Shown here: positions 33,789-42,453 of the stretch, one piece after another
Layout: every line of letters begins with the position of its first letter
Position numbering within the stretch: the first letter of the stretch is position 1
NCBI GenBank assembly: GCA_964599875.1
Contig: CAZRHE010000002.1
Coordinates: forward strand, 1 to 64,000
Direction: 5' to 3'
Source of the DNA: RGIG4097 sp964599875
GTDB taxonomy: Bacteria; Bacillota; Clostridia; Christensenellales; CAG-917
Length of the DNA stretch: 64,000 nucleotides
Made by a program: the position numbers and the translations under genes
Notes under the pieces: model-generated
The model's database searches: none
What the model was told of the DNA's origin: nothing
What the model saw: only the letters and a program-made list of their open reading frames with translations

Positions 33789-34709
33789 TCAACTCAAACG
33801 CAGGTCTTTGCCGGGGATTCTCTTATATAAGGAGCGTTCGAAATCCGTAAGGCGGGAGAATATGCGCTCGCCGTATCTCGACATAAGGGTGCTTTCGTCA
33901 AGGTTGGTGGTTATGACGGTCGTGCGTTTTTCGCGAAGTCTTTCGTCTATGGTGAGTTGCAGATATTCAATCGTCACGTTTTTATAGATAGGCTCGGTGC
34001 CTAAATCGTCTATGACGAGAAGGTCTGCGGTCAAGATATCGTCGAGGAGGGCGGCGCGTTTTTCGAGGGGCGCAAGATGACATTCGAGCATTTTCGCGTT
34101 GTATTCGTATGCGGAAAGCACGAGTGCGCTTCTTCCTTTTTCAAGGACGGTTTTTCTTGCCATGGCGGACGCAAGGCAACTTTTGCCCGTGCCCGTCGCT
34201 CCCGTGAAAACGACGAGATATTTTTTGACGTCGGGATAGCGGTCTACGTAGGTAGATGTGACGGCGTAGAGTTTGTCGAGAGCGTCTTTTTGATTTTTAT
34301 CCGCTTTTACGGGATTGTTATCGGCAAATGAGAAAGGCGCGCGTTTTTCGATTTCGCAAGCGTCCGCCAATTCTTTCATATATATGGATTTCACGCAGTC
34401 GCAAAGTTTGCCGCCTACGTAACCCGTATCCTTGCACTTTTCGCAAAGGCAGACGGGGGAGAAGTCCTTTTCGTCGAATCCGTATCGTGCGAGTGCGAAT
34501 TGATATTCCTTTTTCGCAATCTCGACCTCTTTCGTGGTTTCCCCGGATTTCAATGCAGCGAATTTGGCGCGGACGTATTCGGATTGTGCGGCGGAAATTC
34601 TTTCTATCGCAAAAGCGCGCTCGCGCAGTGCGGCGCGTCTTGCGTTTTCGTCATTTACGGATTTTGCCTTTATCTCAAAGGCTCTTTTGAGTGCGTCTTG
34701 CGTTATCAT
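33789..34709 (-). CDS. DnaI/DnaC-like helicase loader ATPase
   Basis: A 306-residue AAA+ ATPase. The N-terminal half carries the zinc-binding CLCEKCKDTGYVGGKLCDC pattern of DnaI/DnaC-type loaders (about 105-125). Walker A is GATGTGKS (about 170), Walker B LLVIDDLGTE, followed by a sensor and a YGERIFSRL arginine-finger region. It loads the replicative helicase DnaB/DnaC during replication initiation. Its start overlaps the stop of the DnaD-like gene by 4 nt, the common clostridial DnaD-DnaI pair. Confidence 0.92.
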   Translation of the reverse strand: MITQDALKRAFEIKAKSVNDENARRAALRERAFAIERISAAQSEYVRAKFAALKSGETTKEVEIAKKEYQFALARYGFDEKDFSPVCLCEKCKDTGYVGGKLCDCVKSIYMKELADACEIEKRAPFSFADNNPVKADKNQKDALDKLYAVTSTYVDRYPDVKKYLVVFTGATGTGKSCLASAMARKTVLEKGRSALVLSAYEYNAKMLECHLAPLEKRAALLDDILTADLLVIDDLGTEPIYKNVTIEYLQLTIDERLREKRTTVITTNLDESTLMSRYGERIFSRLTDFERSLYKRIPGKDLRLS

Positions 34710-36139
34710 ATGTCTATGTCGTCAAATTGGTCTATGCCGCTGAAGAGAGTTTGCAATTCTTCGTCGGTGTACGTGCGTTCGGTGTATTCGGGTTTTTTGC
34801 CCGTCGAGGGTGCGGGAGCGGATTTTGCTTTGGCAAGGGTGGTGACGCCCGCCGTCTTCCAACCCGACAAAATCTGATTGATATAGGTGACGGGATAGGG
34901 TTTGCCTGCGGCAAGTTCGCTTGCGTATTCGATGATATCGTCGGTGAATCCCCAAGTCGAAGACCAAGTGCGATAATATTCTCTGTCCTTTGCGGATACG
35001 TTTCTGCTCGTGCCCGCCTTTTCGAGAATTTTTCTGATTTTGTCGTCCTGCGCAATGCCCGAAGAAATAAATTCGTCTATGCTTTCGACGGACAGATAAC
35101 CTTGCGAATAGAACTTGTTCACAACGTTGTTGAGCCCGTCCAAAGTGCGGATTCCGCTGACGAAACAGTAGTGCGCGATTTTGAGAAGGGCGTCGTCGTC
35201 GAAACCTTTGCTCGTCCAAGGAATTGTGTAAGTTTCCACGACGTGGTCGAGGGATTCGTAATATAGTCCCATAGTTTTGTTGATTTCGATTGCAAGGTTT
35301 ATAAGGTGTTCGCGGCGTGCGTTTGCGCTTTCCATTTCCTCGGAGGTGAACACGTTCATGCGATAATATTCGTCGAGTTTTTGGTCGAGGCGTTTGAAAG
35401 TCTTGCCGCCTTTAAGGAGTTTTGCCGCGGTGAGAATCGCGCTTTGCTCGAATCCCCAACTGCGTTGCCATTTAAGGAGCGCTTGTTTTTCTTCGATATC
35501 CGCACCGCCTTTTCTGCCGAGTGCCGCAAGGACCTCTCTCATATCTTCGGTTTGCGCCTCGTATTCGTTGAGTTTGCGCTCGACGTCCGCGACCGTCTTC
35601 ACTCCGTCCGCAATCCAACTGCGCGCCACGGTGAAAATATAGGGATATCGGACGCTTTGTCCTTTTGCGTTTATGGAATATTGCACTATCATCAACAAAA
35701 CTTCGGTGTCGATTTTGGTGGATTCGATGAAAGAGTAGTATTCGTTGTATTCGTTAGGCGTGATGAGTCTATCGGGGAAGAGGGATTGCAAAACGGAATT
35801 GAAATCGCTCCACTTGTCCGCCTTGTACTTTTTCGGGGGTTGAAGCCCGCGCTTTAAGGATAGATATTTCACTTCTATCGGGCGGCGGGAAAGGATTTTC
35901 ACAAGCCCTAAATCCTCGAATTCGCCGTATATGGAAAGAAGTTCGTCTTCGGTCACGTCGAGGACGGAACATAGAGTTTCGGTTTCGTTCTGTTCGCTCG
36001 TCGTGCAGAGATACAAACCGTAGAGATACACCTTGATTTGTTTCTCGTCGAGATACGGCAAATGTTCGTTGATGAACAAGTTGTCGACGAGGGTGAACGT
36101 TTCCATAAGAAAATCGCTTGAAAATTTTGCGAAACTCAC
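34706..36139 (-). CDS. DnaD-domain replication initiation protein
   Basis: A protein of about 477 residues. The N-terminal winged-helix region resembles DnaB/DnaD of Bacillus (LPYLDEKQIKVYLYGLYL...VLDVTEDELLSIYGEFEDLGLV). Three DnaD-like helical repeats follow: about 140-205, about 220-275, and about 390-445, the last ending in the typical INQILSGWKTAGVTTL motif. The GTG at 36139 is preferred because GAGGTG lies just upstream; the TTG at 36151 has no Shine-Dalgarno. DnaD proteins help open DNA and recruit the loader encoded next. Confidence 0.88.
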   Translation of the reverse strand: MSFAKFSSDFLMETFTLVDNLFINEHLPYLDEKQIKVYLYGLYLCTTSEQNETETLCSVLDVTEDELLSIYGEFEDLGLVKILSRRPIEVKYLSLKRGLQPPKKYKADKWSDFNSVLQSLFPDRLITPNEYNEYYSFIESTKIDTEVLLMIVQYSINAKGQSVRYPYIFTVARSWIADGVKTVADVERKLNEYEAQTEDMREVLAALGRKGGADIEEKQALLKWQRSWGFEQSAILTAAKLLKGGKTFKRLDQKLDEYYRMNVFTSEEMESANARREHLINLAIEINKTMGLYYESLDHVVETYTIPWTSKGFDDDALLKIAHYCFVSGIRTLDGLNNVVNKFYSQGYLSVESIDEFISSGIAQDDKIRKILEKAGTSRNVSAKDREYYRTWSSTWGFTDDIIEYASELAAGKPYPVTYINQILSGWKTAGVTTLAKAKSAPAPSTGKKPEYTERTYTDEELQTLFSGIDQFDDIDI

Positions 36140-36383
36140 TTTACACCTCAAATAATTTTGTCTATAAAGATTAGCACGATTTCCCGAAAAAAGAAAGCAA
36201 CATTTTCACCGAAAAATATTTTCACAACATATGGTGTTATCCCGCGAACCCATTAACACTCGTTCACAACCGCACGCGATAGCAACCCTCGAATATAATC
36301 AAAAAAATTTTTATTTGATATTGAAATTGCAATCGGATAATGTTAAAGTGTTATCATAAAAGGGAAGGAGATTATATGACGTC

Positions 36384-36809
36384 ATGAACAGAGAAATGCT
36401 TTATGAGCAGATGAAATCAGGGTTAAACGAATTATACGGCGACGTCGCGCCTGAAAAGCGCATAGATTGGCTTGTCGATTCGTTATGTGACGTCGTTATG
36501 AACGACGGAATAGGGCTTATCGACGTTTCGGCTTGCGTTATCGAATTCGAAGAAACGTTGACGCGCGAATACGATTCAAAGTATTATGAGATTTTTGAAT
36601 TCATCCTTGACAAATTGCCTAAAAGCAAGATAAATGCGGGAAGGTTGTTTTCGTTTTTTATTGAAGACAACAGAGATTTCGCCGTCTTTGAGAAGTTAAT
36701 GGATGATTTTAGTAAATTTCTGTCGGACGAGCAATATCAAAAAGTGGTTGAAACTGCGAGGGAAGTTTTCGATGAAGAAACTCTATCGCCTTATAATTTA
36801 GACGATTGA
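36384..36809 (+). CDS. Small acidic protein of unknown function
   Basis: A 141-residue, strongly acidic, helical protein with no recognised family, signal peptide or membrane helix. The codon use matches neighbouring core genes. A possible TTGAAA (36321) with a weak -10 lies upstream, and GGAAGGAG precedes the start region. It stands alone between the DnaD-DnaI operon and queT, and is divergent from the former. Confidence 0.6.
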   Translation: MNREMLYEQMKSGLNELYGDVAPEKRIDWLVDSLCDVVMNDGIGLIDVSACVIEFEETLTREYDSKYYEIFEFILDKLPKSKINAGRLFSFFIEDNRDFAVFEKLMDDFSKFLSDEQYQKVVETAREVFDEETLSPYNLDD

Positions 36810-36871
36810 AACAGAGTGTACTATATTTCGCTTTTGAGAATATCGCGGGCGGTTTCGATGCGCAGAAACGT

Positions 36872-36901
36872 TTGACTTATCGTCGCGCTGTGTGGTAGTA
36901 T
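36872..36901 (+). promoter_or_regulatory. queT promoter
   Basis: TTGACT (36872-36877) and TAGTAT (36896-36901), 18-nt spacer. This places the transcript start at about 36908, the first base of the riboswitch. Confidence 0.65.
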
Positions 36902-36907
36902 TTAGGC

Positions 36908-36948
36908 AGATGGTAGCGGCTTAACCCATCAATAAAAAAAACCGAGGT
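36908..36948 (+). promoter_or_regulatory. preQ1-I riboswitch controlling queT
   Basis: A compact H-type pseudoknot. P1 pairs GATGG (36909-36913) with CCATC (36926-36930). The loop CGG (36917-36919) pairs with CCG (36942-36944) across an A-rich stretch (36931-36941). The TTAACCC segment carries the preQ1-contacting C expected from the preQ1-I consensus. The P2 3' strand runs directly into the Shine-Dalgarno GAGG (36944-36947), so ligand binding would hide it. The downstream gene belongs to the queuosine-precursor transporter family. Confidence 0.85.
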
Positions 36949-36954
36949 ATTCTC

Positions 36955-37494
36955 TTGAGTAAGTCTTTGAAATTCATCACTCGTTCTGCTTTAATCGGTG
37001 CATTGTATTTTGTGCTGTCGACGGTTGTATCGCCGATTGCTTTCGGGCCCGTGCAATTTCGTTTGTCCGAGTGTCTCGTGTTGCTCGCGGTGTTTTTCCC
37101 CGAGGCTATCCCCGGATTGACGGTAGGGTGCGTACTTGCCAATTTCGCGTTTTCGCCGTACGGATTTTACGATATGATATTCGGCGGACTTGCAACTCTT
37201 CTCGGTGCGGCGGGGACGTATATTCTCAGAAAAAGGATTCCGCTTTCCGCACTTCCTCCCATATTATTCAACGCATTGCTCGTGCCGATAATTTGGGTGC
37301 TGGACGGCAGCGATACGATATATATAATATCCGCACTCGAAATTCTTGCGTCCGAGGTTGTCACGGTCGGGGTTATCGGCATTCCGCTTTGCTACGCACT
37401 GAAGCGCGCTTTCTTGCGGACGGGAATAATAGGGGATAAGGACGAAATAATATATAAACGCATGCCGCCCGAAGATAATGAAAAAGAAGATTAA
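36955..37494 (+). CDS. queT: Queuosine precursor transporter QueT (ECF S component)
   Basis: A 179-residue integral membrane protein with about five to six transmembrane helices. The QueT-family signature is visible as PIAFGPVQFRLSECL near the N-terminus and FSPYGFYDMIFGGLATLLGA in the middle. It is the substrate-binding subunit of an energy-coupling-factor transporter for a queuosine precursor; the shared EcfA/EcfT module would be elsewhere. It starts with TTG at 36955, supported by GAGG 7 nt upstream, which is part of the preQ1-I riboswitch. Confidence 0.9.
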   Translation: MSKSLKFITRSALIGALYFVLSTVVSPIAFGPVQFRLSECLVLLAVFFPEAIPGLTVGCVLANFAFSPYGFYDMIFGGLATLLGAAGTYILRKRIPLSALPPILFNALLVPIIWVLDGSDTIYIISALEILASEVVTVGVIGIPLCYALKRAFLRTGIIGDKDEIIYKRMPPEDNEKED

Positions 37495-37552
37495 AACTCT
37501 TTTCAATTTTCGTCGCGCGTGTTAATATTGTAAAAAAGAATAGGAGCGAATT

Positions 37553-38038
37553 ATGCACGAATTTAAGAATATGGATTTTATGAACAGTTCGTTCAATACG
37601 GGCGCGTTCGTCGTTGCAAAGGATAATCCCATGGTCGCAAGTTGGGGATTCGTCGGCGTTATGTGGGGGAAGAAAGTTTTCGTCGCACCCATACGCGAGA
37701 GCCGTTACACGAGAGAACTTCTCGATGAAAGCGGTGAGTTTACCGTGAGCGTCCCTGCGGCGGGCACCTTCAAATCCGAACTGTCTTTTTGCGGCACGAA
37801 AAGCGGTCGCGACTACGACAAATGGGCGGAAACGGGAATGGAAAAACAATCCGCAAAATCCGTTGATACCGTCGTCGTCAAAGGTTGCGAGAGATATTTC
37901 GAATGTAAAATCGTAGGCACTCTTCCTATGGGGGATATGGATATAAGCGCAGTCGAAAAGTGGTATCCGACGAGTGAAAAATTCCCCGCGGGCGACAAAC
38001 ATATTTTCTATTTCGGCGAAATCATCGAGGAATATTGA
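37553..38038 (+). CDS. Flavin reductase-like domain protein
   Basis: A 161-residue FMN-binding split-barrel protein. It shows the N-terminal GAFVVAKDNPMVASWGFVGVMWGKKVFVAPIRESRYT region and FTVSVP, as in the flavin reductase-like family. A CGTKSGRDYDKW stretch corresponds to the loop following the barrel in this group. It is probably a small cytoplasmic flavoprotein using NAD(P)H. AGGAG precedes the ATG. The next small gene begins within 40 nt, suggesting a short operon. Confidence 0.85.
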   Translation: MHEFKNMDFMNSSFNTGAFVVAKDNPMVASWGFVGVMWGKKVFVAPIRESRYTRELLDESGEFTVSVPAAGTFKSELSFCGTKSGRDYDKWAETGMEKQSAKSVDTVVVKGCERYFECKIVGTLPMGDMDISAVEKWYPTSEKFPAGDKHIFYFGEIIEEY

Positions 38039-38076
38039 TGAAAATCTGGGGCAAACTAATCAAAGGAGATAGGATA

Positions 38077-38301
38077 ATGAAAGACGTGCTTTACGAAAGT
38101 GCGCTCGTCGTTTCACCTACGAATTTCAAACGCGACTTGCAAGAAATTTGTTATGAACTCGACGTGTCTACGCCCGTCGTTTTGCCCACTCATTATAAGC
38201 ACTTCACAAGGTTTAATCGCATAAAATTTTTGCCGCGCGATTTTGTGGAAGACGTGGATTTCACCTCTCTCGTGCTTGAACTCGTAATTGATAAAAAATA
38301 G
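38077..38301 (+). CDS. Small conserved-looking protein, unknown
   Basis: A 74-residue protein, rich in aromatic and basic residues (VVLPTHYKHFTRFNRIKFLPRDF), with no recognised family. The ATG at 38077 is chosen because AAAGGAGAT lies 7 nt before it; a frame extension to 38035 has no Shine-Dalgarno. It probably shares a transcript with the flavin reductase-like gene. Confidence 0.55.
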   Translation: MKDVLYESALVVSPTNFKRDLQEICYELDVSTPVVLPTHYKHFTRFNRIKFLPRDFVEDVDFTSLVLELVIDKK

Positions 38302-38328
38302 CACGATCCGCATTTAATCGCTTGATAA

Positions 38329-38358
38329 CGAATAATAAACCTCTTGTTTTGCAAACTA
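38329..38358 (+). promoter_or_regulatory. Candidate sigma-G/F-type promoter of spoVT
   Basis: CGAATA (38329-38334), a 17-nt spacer and CAAACTA (38352-38358) are close to the forespore consensus TGAATA-N17-CATACTA. In Bacillus, spoVT is transcribed by sigma-G. This is an inference from motif resemblance. Confidence 0.45.
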
Positions 38359-38379
38359 ATGCAAACAGGAGGTTTTTAT

Positions 38380-38901
38380 ATGTCCAACGGAATCGTAAGA
38401 CGAATAGACGAACTCGGGCGCATCGTCATCCCTAAAGAATTGCGACGCACGATGAGATTGAGAGAGGGGGACGAACTTGAAATCGCCGCGGACGGAGAAA
38501 GACTTATCGTCAAAAAGTACGGCGCGTTTCAAAATATGAAATCCGCATCCGACGGGGTCACTCGAATGATTGCAGAGTACGTGTCGGGGGCTTGCGCATA
38601 CGTCGTGGATAAGGACTGCGTCGTGTCTGCGTCCGCAAATTCGAAAAGCGTAAGAGAGGGGAAGGGAATAACCGACTATTTGCGAAAAATCGTGTACGGA
38701 CGCAGTGCTGTGGTGCTCGATATAAAAAACGGTTTGTTCGAGGACGTGCCTTTCGACGGCGTCGCGGTGGTTGAACCCGTCGTCGTAAGAGGAGATCTCG
38801 TAGGCGCGGTCGTGGTGACTTCTCCCGTCGCACTCACCGAAAACGAACTCGGATACGTGCGCTTTTCTTCGGCAATTCTCACCGCCGTTATTTCGGATTG
38901 A
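38380..38901 (+). CDS. spoVT: Stage V sporulation protein T
   Basis: A 173-residue forespore regulator. The N-terminal AbrB-type swapped-hairpin DNA-binding domain is unmistakable (GIVRRIDELGRIVIPKELRRTM, then LREGDELEI, residues 4-50). The C-terminal GAF-like domain (about 60-173) forms the ligand-binding, tetramerising half. It tunes sigma-G-dependent genes during spore development. The ATG at 38380 follows AGGAGG by 7 nt. It is followed by spoVB-like and mazG genes, the same order as in Bacillus (spoVT-yabM-yabN), which is strong evidence for a spore-former. Confidence 0.94.
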   Translation: MSNGIVRRIDELGRIVIPKELRRTMRLREGDELEIAADGERLIVKKYGAFQNMKSASDGVTRMIAEYVSGACAYVVDKDCVVSASANSKSVREGKGITDYLRKIVYGRSAVVLDIKNGLFEDVPFDGVAVVEPVVVRGDLVGAVVVTSPVALTENELGYVRFSSAILTAVISD

Positions 38902-40484
38902 TGAAAAGAAAAAAATCTACTCTCGTAGGCGGAGCGGCGTTGCTTGCAATAGGCAACGTCGTCGCAAAAATCATAGGTGCGCTTTACCGCGTTCCGCTCA
39001 CGAATATTCTCGGCGCGGAAGGCATGGGAATGTATCAATTGGTTTTTCCCGTTTTCGCCCTCTTTATGGTGTTGTCGGGGGCGGGGATTCCTACTGCGCT
39101 TTCTCGGATTGTCGCTGAAAAACGCGCTTTTCACGAGGACACTAAAAAGTATTTCGTCGTCGCTTTGATATCCCTTGCGTTGCTGTCTTCGATTTCGGCG
39201 GCAATAGTTTATTTTCTCTCGGACCGGATAGCGGATTTACAAGGAAACGGAAGCGTTGCAGTCGGATACAAGATAATTGCGCCGAGTATATTTCTCGTTG
39301 GAATTATGGGTGCGTTTAGAGGTTGGTTTCAAGGTGAAACGTATATGGTGCCGACCGCAGTGTCGAACGTTATCGAGCAAGTAGTAAAACTCGCCGTAGG
39401 ATTGAGCCTTGCGATATATCTCAAAAACCGAGGGACGGAAATAGCGGTCTTCGGCGCGATATTCGGCGTTACCGCATCCGAGGTCGTAGCACTTGCGTAT
39501 CTTGTTATAACTTACTTTATTAGAGAAAGAAAAAAGGATAAGGAAAGTTTGAAAATCACGAAGGCGGAATGTATTGAAACATTTCGTATCGCCTTGCCTA
39601 TCGCGGTGGTCGCAATCCTTTTGCCGCTGTCCAATTTTTTCGACAGTATGATAGTAGTCAACGTGCTGAAATTAAAAGGAGTCGCAACGGCGGTCGCAAC
39701 CGCAGAGTACGGACTTTTGTCGGGACCTATCAATTCCCTTGTCAATTTGCCCGTGGTGACGATAACCGCACTTGCAATCGCAATCGTGCCGTCGGTGTCC
39801 GTTTCGAGGGTGAAAAGGGACGCCCCCGCCATTCTTATTAAGAGTGCGTTGTCTCTTAAAATCGCATATGCAATAGGAGTGCCGTCCGCAATTTTTATGA
39901 TGATTTTCTCTTCAGAAATCATAAGCGTTTTGTATCCGTCGCTTGCCGTGGCGCAAGCGCAAATCGCGCGAAATCTTCTTATCATATCCGCCTCGAATAT
40001 CGTATTTCTGTCCGCTATGCAAATATACGTTTCGCTCTTACAGGCACTTGACCGCACCAAAACGGCGGTTTTAAGTATTGTTATTGCGATTATAGTCAAA
40101 GTCGCGTTATCCGTCGTGCTTGTAGGCAGAATAGGTATAAACGGCGGTGCGGTGGCATCCGTTTGTTTCGGCGCGACGGCACTTATCGCGCTTACCGCGT
40201 CTTTTATCCGCCTTACGTCCTTGCGTCTCGAAGAGAAAATCGGACGCATTTTGATATCCGCCTTTATCGCGGGCGGTTTAAGTTATATTCCTCACGTTTT
40301 TATATTAAACGATATTGTTGCACTCGTCGTCGGTTTTGTGATAAACTATATCATATACTTCTTTTTAGTGCTTGCCTTCGGCGTCTTGGACGAAAACGAA
40401 TTTTCCTCTTTGCCCGCGGGAAACGCGCTCAAGAAGTTGTATAGAAAAATCGGATTTCGGAAGTGCGACGATGAACGTTTTTGA
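38901..40484 (+). CDS. Polysaccharide/lipid II flippase, SpoVB/YabM-like
   Basis: A 527-residue MATE/MVF-superfamily membrane protein with about 14 transmembrane helices. The N-terminus shows the SpoVB/YabM motif (GNVVAKIIGALYRVPLTNILGAEGMGMYQLVFP). It likely translocates lipid-linked cell wall or spore cortex precursors. The ATG at 38901 overlaps the spoVT stop (TGATG); the TTG at 38898 is less likely. It overlaps mazG by 14 nt. Confidence 0.92.
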   Translation: MKRKKSTLVGGAALLAIGNVVAKIIGALYRVPLTNILGAEGMGMYQLVFPVFALFMVLSGAGIPTALSRIVAEKRAFHEDTKKYFVVALISLALLSSISAAIVYFLSDRIADLQGNGSVAVGYKIIAPSIFLVGIMGAFRGWFQGETYMVPTAVSNVIEQVVKLAVGLSLAIYLKNRGTEIAVFGAIFGVTASEVVALAYLVITYFIRERKKDKESLKITKAECIETFRIALPIAVVAILLPLSNFFDSMIVVNVLKLKGVATAVATAEYGLLSGPINSLVNLPVVTITALAIAIVPSVSVSRVKRDAPAILIKSALSLKIAYAIGVPSAIFMMIFSSEIISVLYPSLAVAQAQIARNLLIISASNIVFLSAMQIYVSLLQALDRTKTAVLSIVIAIIVKVALSVVLVGRIGINGGAVASVCFGATALIALTASFIRLTSLRLEEKIGRILISAFIAGGLSYIPHVFILNDIVALVVGFVINYIIYFFLVLAFGVLDENEFSSLPAGNALKKLYRKIGFRKCDDERF

Positions 40485-41511
40485 CCTGAAAGGCTCTTAT
40501 CAATATTATCTTGCGGAAGATTTCATTCCGCCTTTTTGCCGTCCCAATAAGCGCGTAGGTTGCGTCGTGGATAAGGTTTGCAGTGCATACGAGGCGGTGA
40601 AAAACAAAATCATCGACGTGTACGGCAAGGATACGACGGTACGCTATTTTGCTGACGGAAAGACGTTCGATTGCGTTGCCGCCGATTTGCCCGTCTGCGA
40701 AAGCGTTTATATCGAAGAAGAGAAAAACGTCGTAAACCGCAAGCGTTTTGATTTCACCGACCTCGAAGAAATCATGAAAAGACTTCGCGCGGACGACGGT
40801 TGCGAATGGGATAAGGCGCAAACTTACGATTCCCTTCGCTCAAACGTGCTCGAAGAGGCTTGCGAACTCATCGAAGGTATGGAACAGCATGACGCCGAAA
40901 AAATGCTCGAAGAGGCGGGGGACGTGATTTTGCAATCCGCGTTCGTATCCGAAATTGCGGAAGAAAACGGCTCGTTCGACTGGACGGACGTCCTCACCGC
41001 GCTTTGCAGAAAACTTCTCGATCGCCATACTCATATATTCGGCTCCGACCACGCTAACAATGCGGAAGAGGCGTTGGCGTTTTGGACGGAGGCAAAAAAG
41101 AAAGAGAAACAATACGTCAACGGCACCGATCAAATGGATAGAGTGCCTCTCAATTTTCCTGCGCTGTCGTATGCGGAGAAAATCCAAAAAATCGCAAAGA
41201 AAAACGGATTCGATTGGGATACGGTGGACGGCGCGGTCGAAAAGGTGAACGAGGAACTTCAAGAACTTCTTTCCGCCACTCCCGAAAACCGCGAAGAAGA
41301 GGGCGGAGATTTGCTGTTTGCAGTAGTTAACGTCCTGCGCTTTTTCAAGATAAATCCCGAAATGGCGTTGCACGACGCAAACCTTAAATTCAAGGAAAGA
41401 TTTGCGGAAGTCGAAAGGCTGGCAACTGCGAACGGAAAAGAAATGAAAGACTATACGCTATCAGAACTCGACGAGTTTTGGAATCAGGCGAAGAAAACTT
41501 GCAGAAGATAG
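40471..41511 (+). CDS. mazG: MazG-type NTP pyrophosphohydrolase with N-terminal extension
   Basis: About 346 residues. Two MazG repeats are visible: the first from about 88 to 205 (WDKAQTYDSLRSNVLEEACELIEGME, then EEAGDVILQSAFV), the second from about 235 to 340 (EKIQKIAKKNGFDWD, EELQELL). The EExxE Mg2+ sites are intact. The N-terminal 88 residues are not MazG; in Bacillus YabN this position holds a full tetrapyrrole-methylase domain, and here only a short region remains. It hydrolyses (d)NTPs to NMP and PPi in house-cleaning. ATG at 40471, inside the end of spoVB-like. Confidence 0.9.
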   Translation: MNVFDLKGSYQYYLAEDFIPPFCRPNKRVGCVVDKVCSAYEAVKNKIIDVYGKDTTVRYFADGKTFDCVAADLPVCESVYIEEEKNVVNRKRFDFTDLEEIMKRLRADDGCEWDKAQTYDSLRSNVLEEACELIEGMEQHDAEKMLEEAGDVILQSAFVSEIAEENGSFDWTDVLTALCRKLLDRHTHIFGSDHANNAEEALAFWTEAKKKEKQYVNGTDQMDRVPLNFPALSYAEKIQKIAKKNGFDWDTVDGAVEKVNEELQELLSATPENREEEGGDLLFAVVNVLRFFKINPEMALHDANLKFKERFAEVERLATANGKEMKDYTLSELDEFWNQAKKTCRR

Positions 41512-41514
41512 ATA

Positions 41515-42444
41515 ATGAAAATAGGTGACTTGGAACTTAAATCGGATATAATCTTCGCGCCTATCGCGGGATTTTCGGACGCCGGGGCAAGAGCGCTTTG
41601 CTCACGCTACGGCGCGGGACTCGTATACACCGAAATGGTCAGCGCAAAGGGGCTTTGCTACGGGAATAAAGCGACGGAAGATTTGCTTTATACAACCCCG
41701 ACGGATGCCCCTGTTGCAGTGCAAATTTTCGGGCACGAGCCTGAATTTATGTACCGCGCGGCGCGCGACGAAAGATTAAATAAGTTCGACGTCATCGATA
41801 TCAATATGGGTTGTCCCGTCAAAAAAATCGTCGGAAACGGGGACGGCAGTGCGCTTATGGAAAATTCCGCACTCATCACGGAAGTCGTGCAGGCAGTCAA
41901 AGAAGGGTCGGGAAAACCCGTCACCGTCAAATTGCGCGCGGGCGTGAGAGAAGGAGAAGTCACCGCCGTCGAATGTGCGCTTGCGGCGGAGAGGGGCGGA
42001 GCGGACGCAGTCGCGATACATCCTCGTTTTCGCGAGCAATTTTACTCCGGAAAGGCGAATCACGAGATAACCGCAGAAGTTAAGAGAGCGGTGAAAATCC
42101 CCGTGATTGCAAACGGCGATATCGTGGATAGAGAATCCCTTGACGAAGTGCGGAAAATAAGCGGCGCGGACGGGTTTATGGTGGCGCGAGGCGCACTCGG
42201 AAGACCGTGGATTTTTGCAGAACTTAACGGCACTCCTTATGAATTCGACGTGAGGTCGGCGATAGACGAGCATATCGCGATTTTGCGTAATCGTTTGCCC
42301 GATAGAGTTGTTGCAAACGTCATGAAAATTCATCTATGCCACTACGCCAAAAACGTCGGCAATGCTAAAGCCGTCAGAATTGCGATTTCATCCGTCAAAA
42401 ACGCGGACGATCTTTTCGCACTCGTGGACGAATATTTCAAGTGA
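41515..42444 (+). CDS. tRNA-dihydrouridine synthase, DusB-like
   Basis: A 309-residue FMN-dependent enzyme reducing uridines in the tRNA D-loop. The TIM-barrel motifs are present: APIAGFSDAGAR, TEMVSAKGL, VQIFGHEP, the active-site NMGCPVKKI with the catalytic Cys (about C101), VKLRAGV, and IPVIANGDI. It lies 3 nt after mazG and 9 nt before trmL, in one operon. Confidence 0.93.
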   Translation: MKIGDLELKSDIIFAPIAGFSDAGARALCSRYGAGLVYTEMVSAKGLCYGNKATEDLLYTTPTDAPVAVQIFGHEPEFMYRAARDERLNKFDVIDINMGCPVKKIVGNGDGSALMENSALITEVVQAVKEGSGKPVTVKLRAGVREGEVTAVECALAAERGGADAVAIHPRFREQFYSGKANHEITAEVKRAVKIPVIANGDIVDRESLDEVRKISGADGFMVARGALGRPWIFAELNGTPYEFDVRSAIDEHIAILRNRLPDRVVANVMKIHLCHYAKNVGNAKAVRIAISSVKNADDLFALVDEYFK

Positions 42445-42453
42445 GGAAGATAT

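Noticed and set aside
38035..38076. Longer start of the 74-residue protein
   Set aside because: The frame is open, but the only Shine-Dalgarno fits the ATG at 38077.
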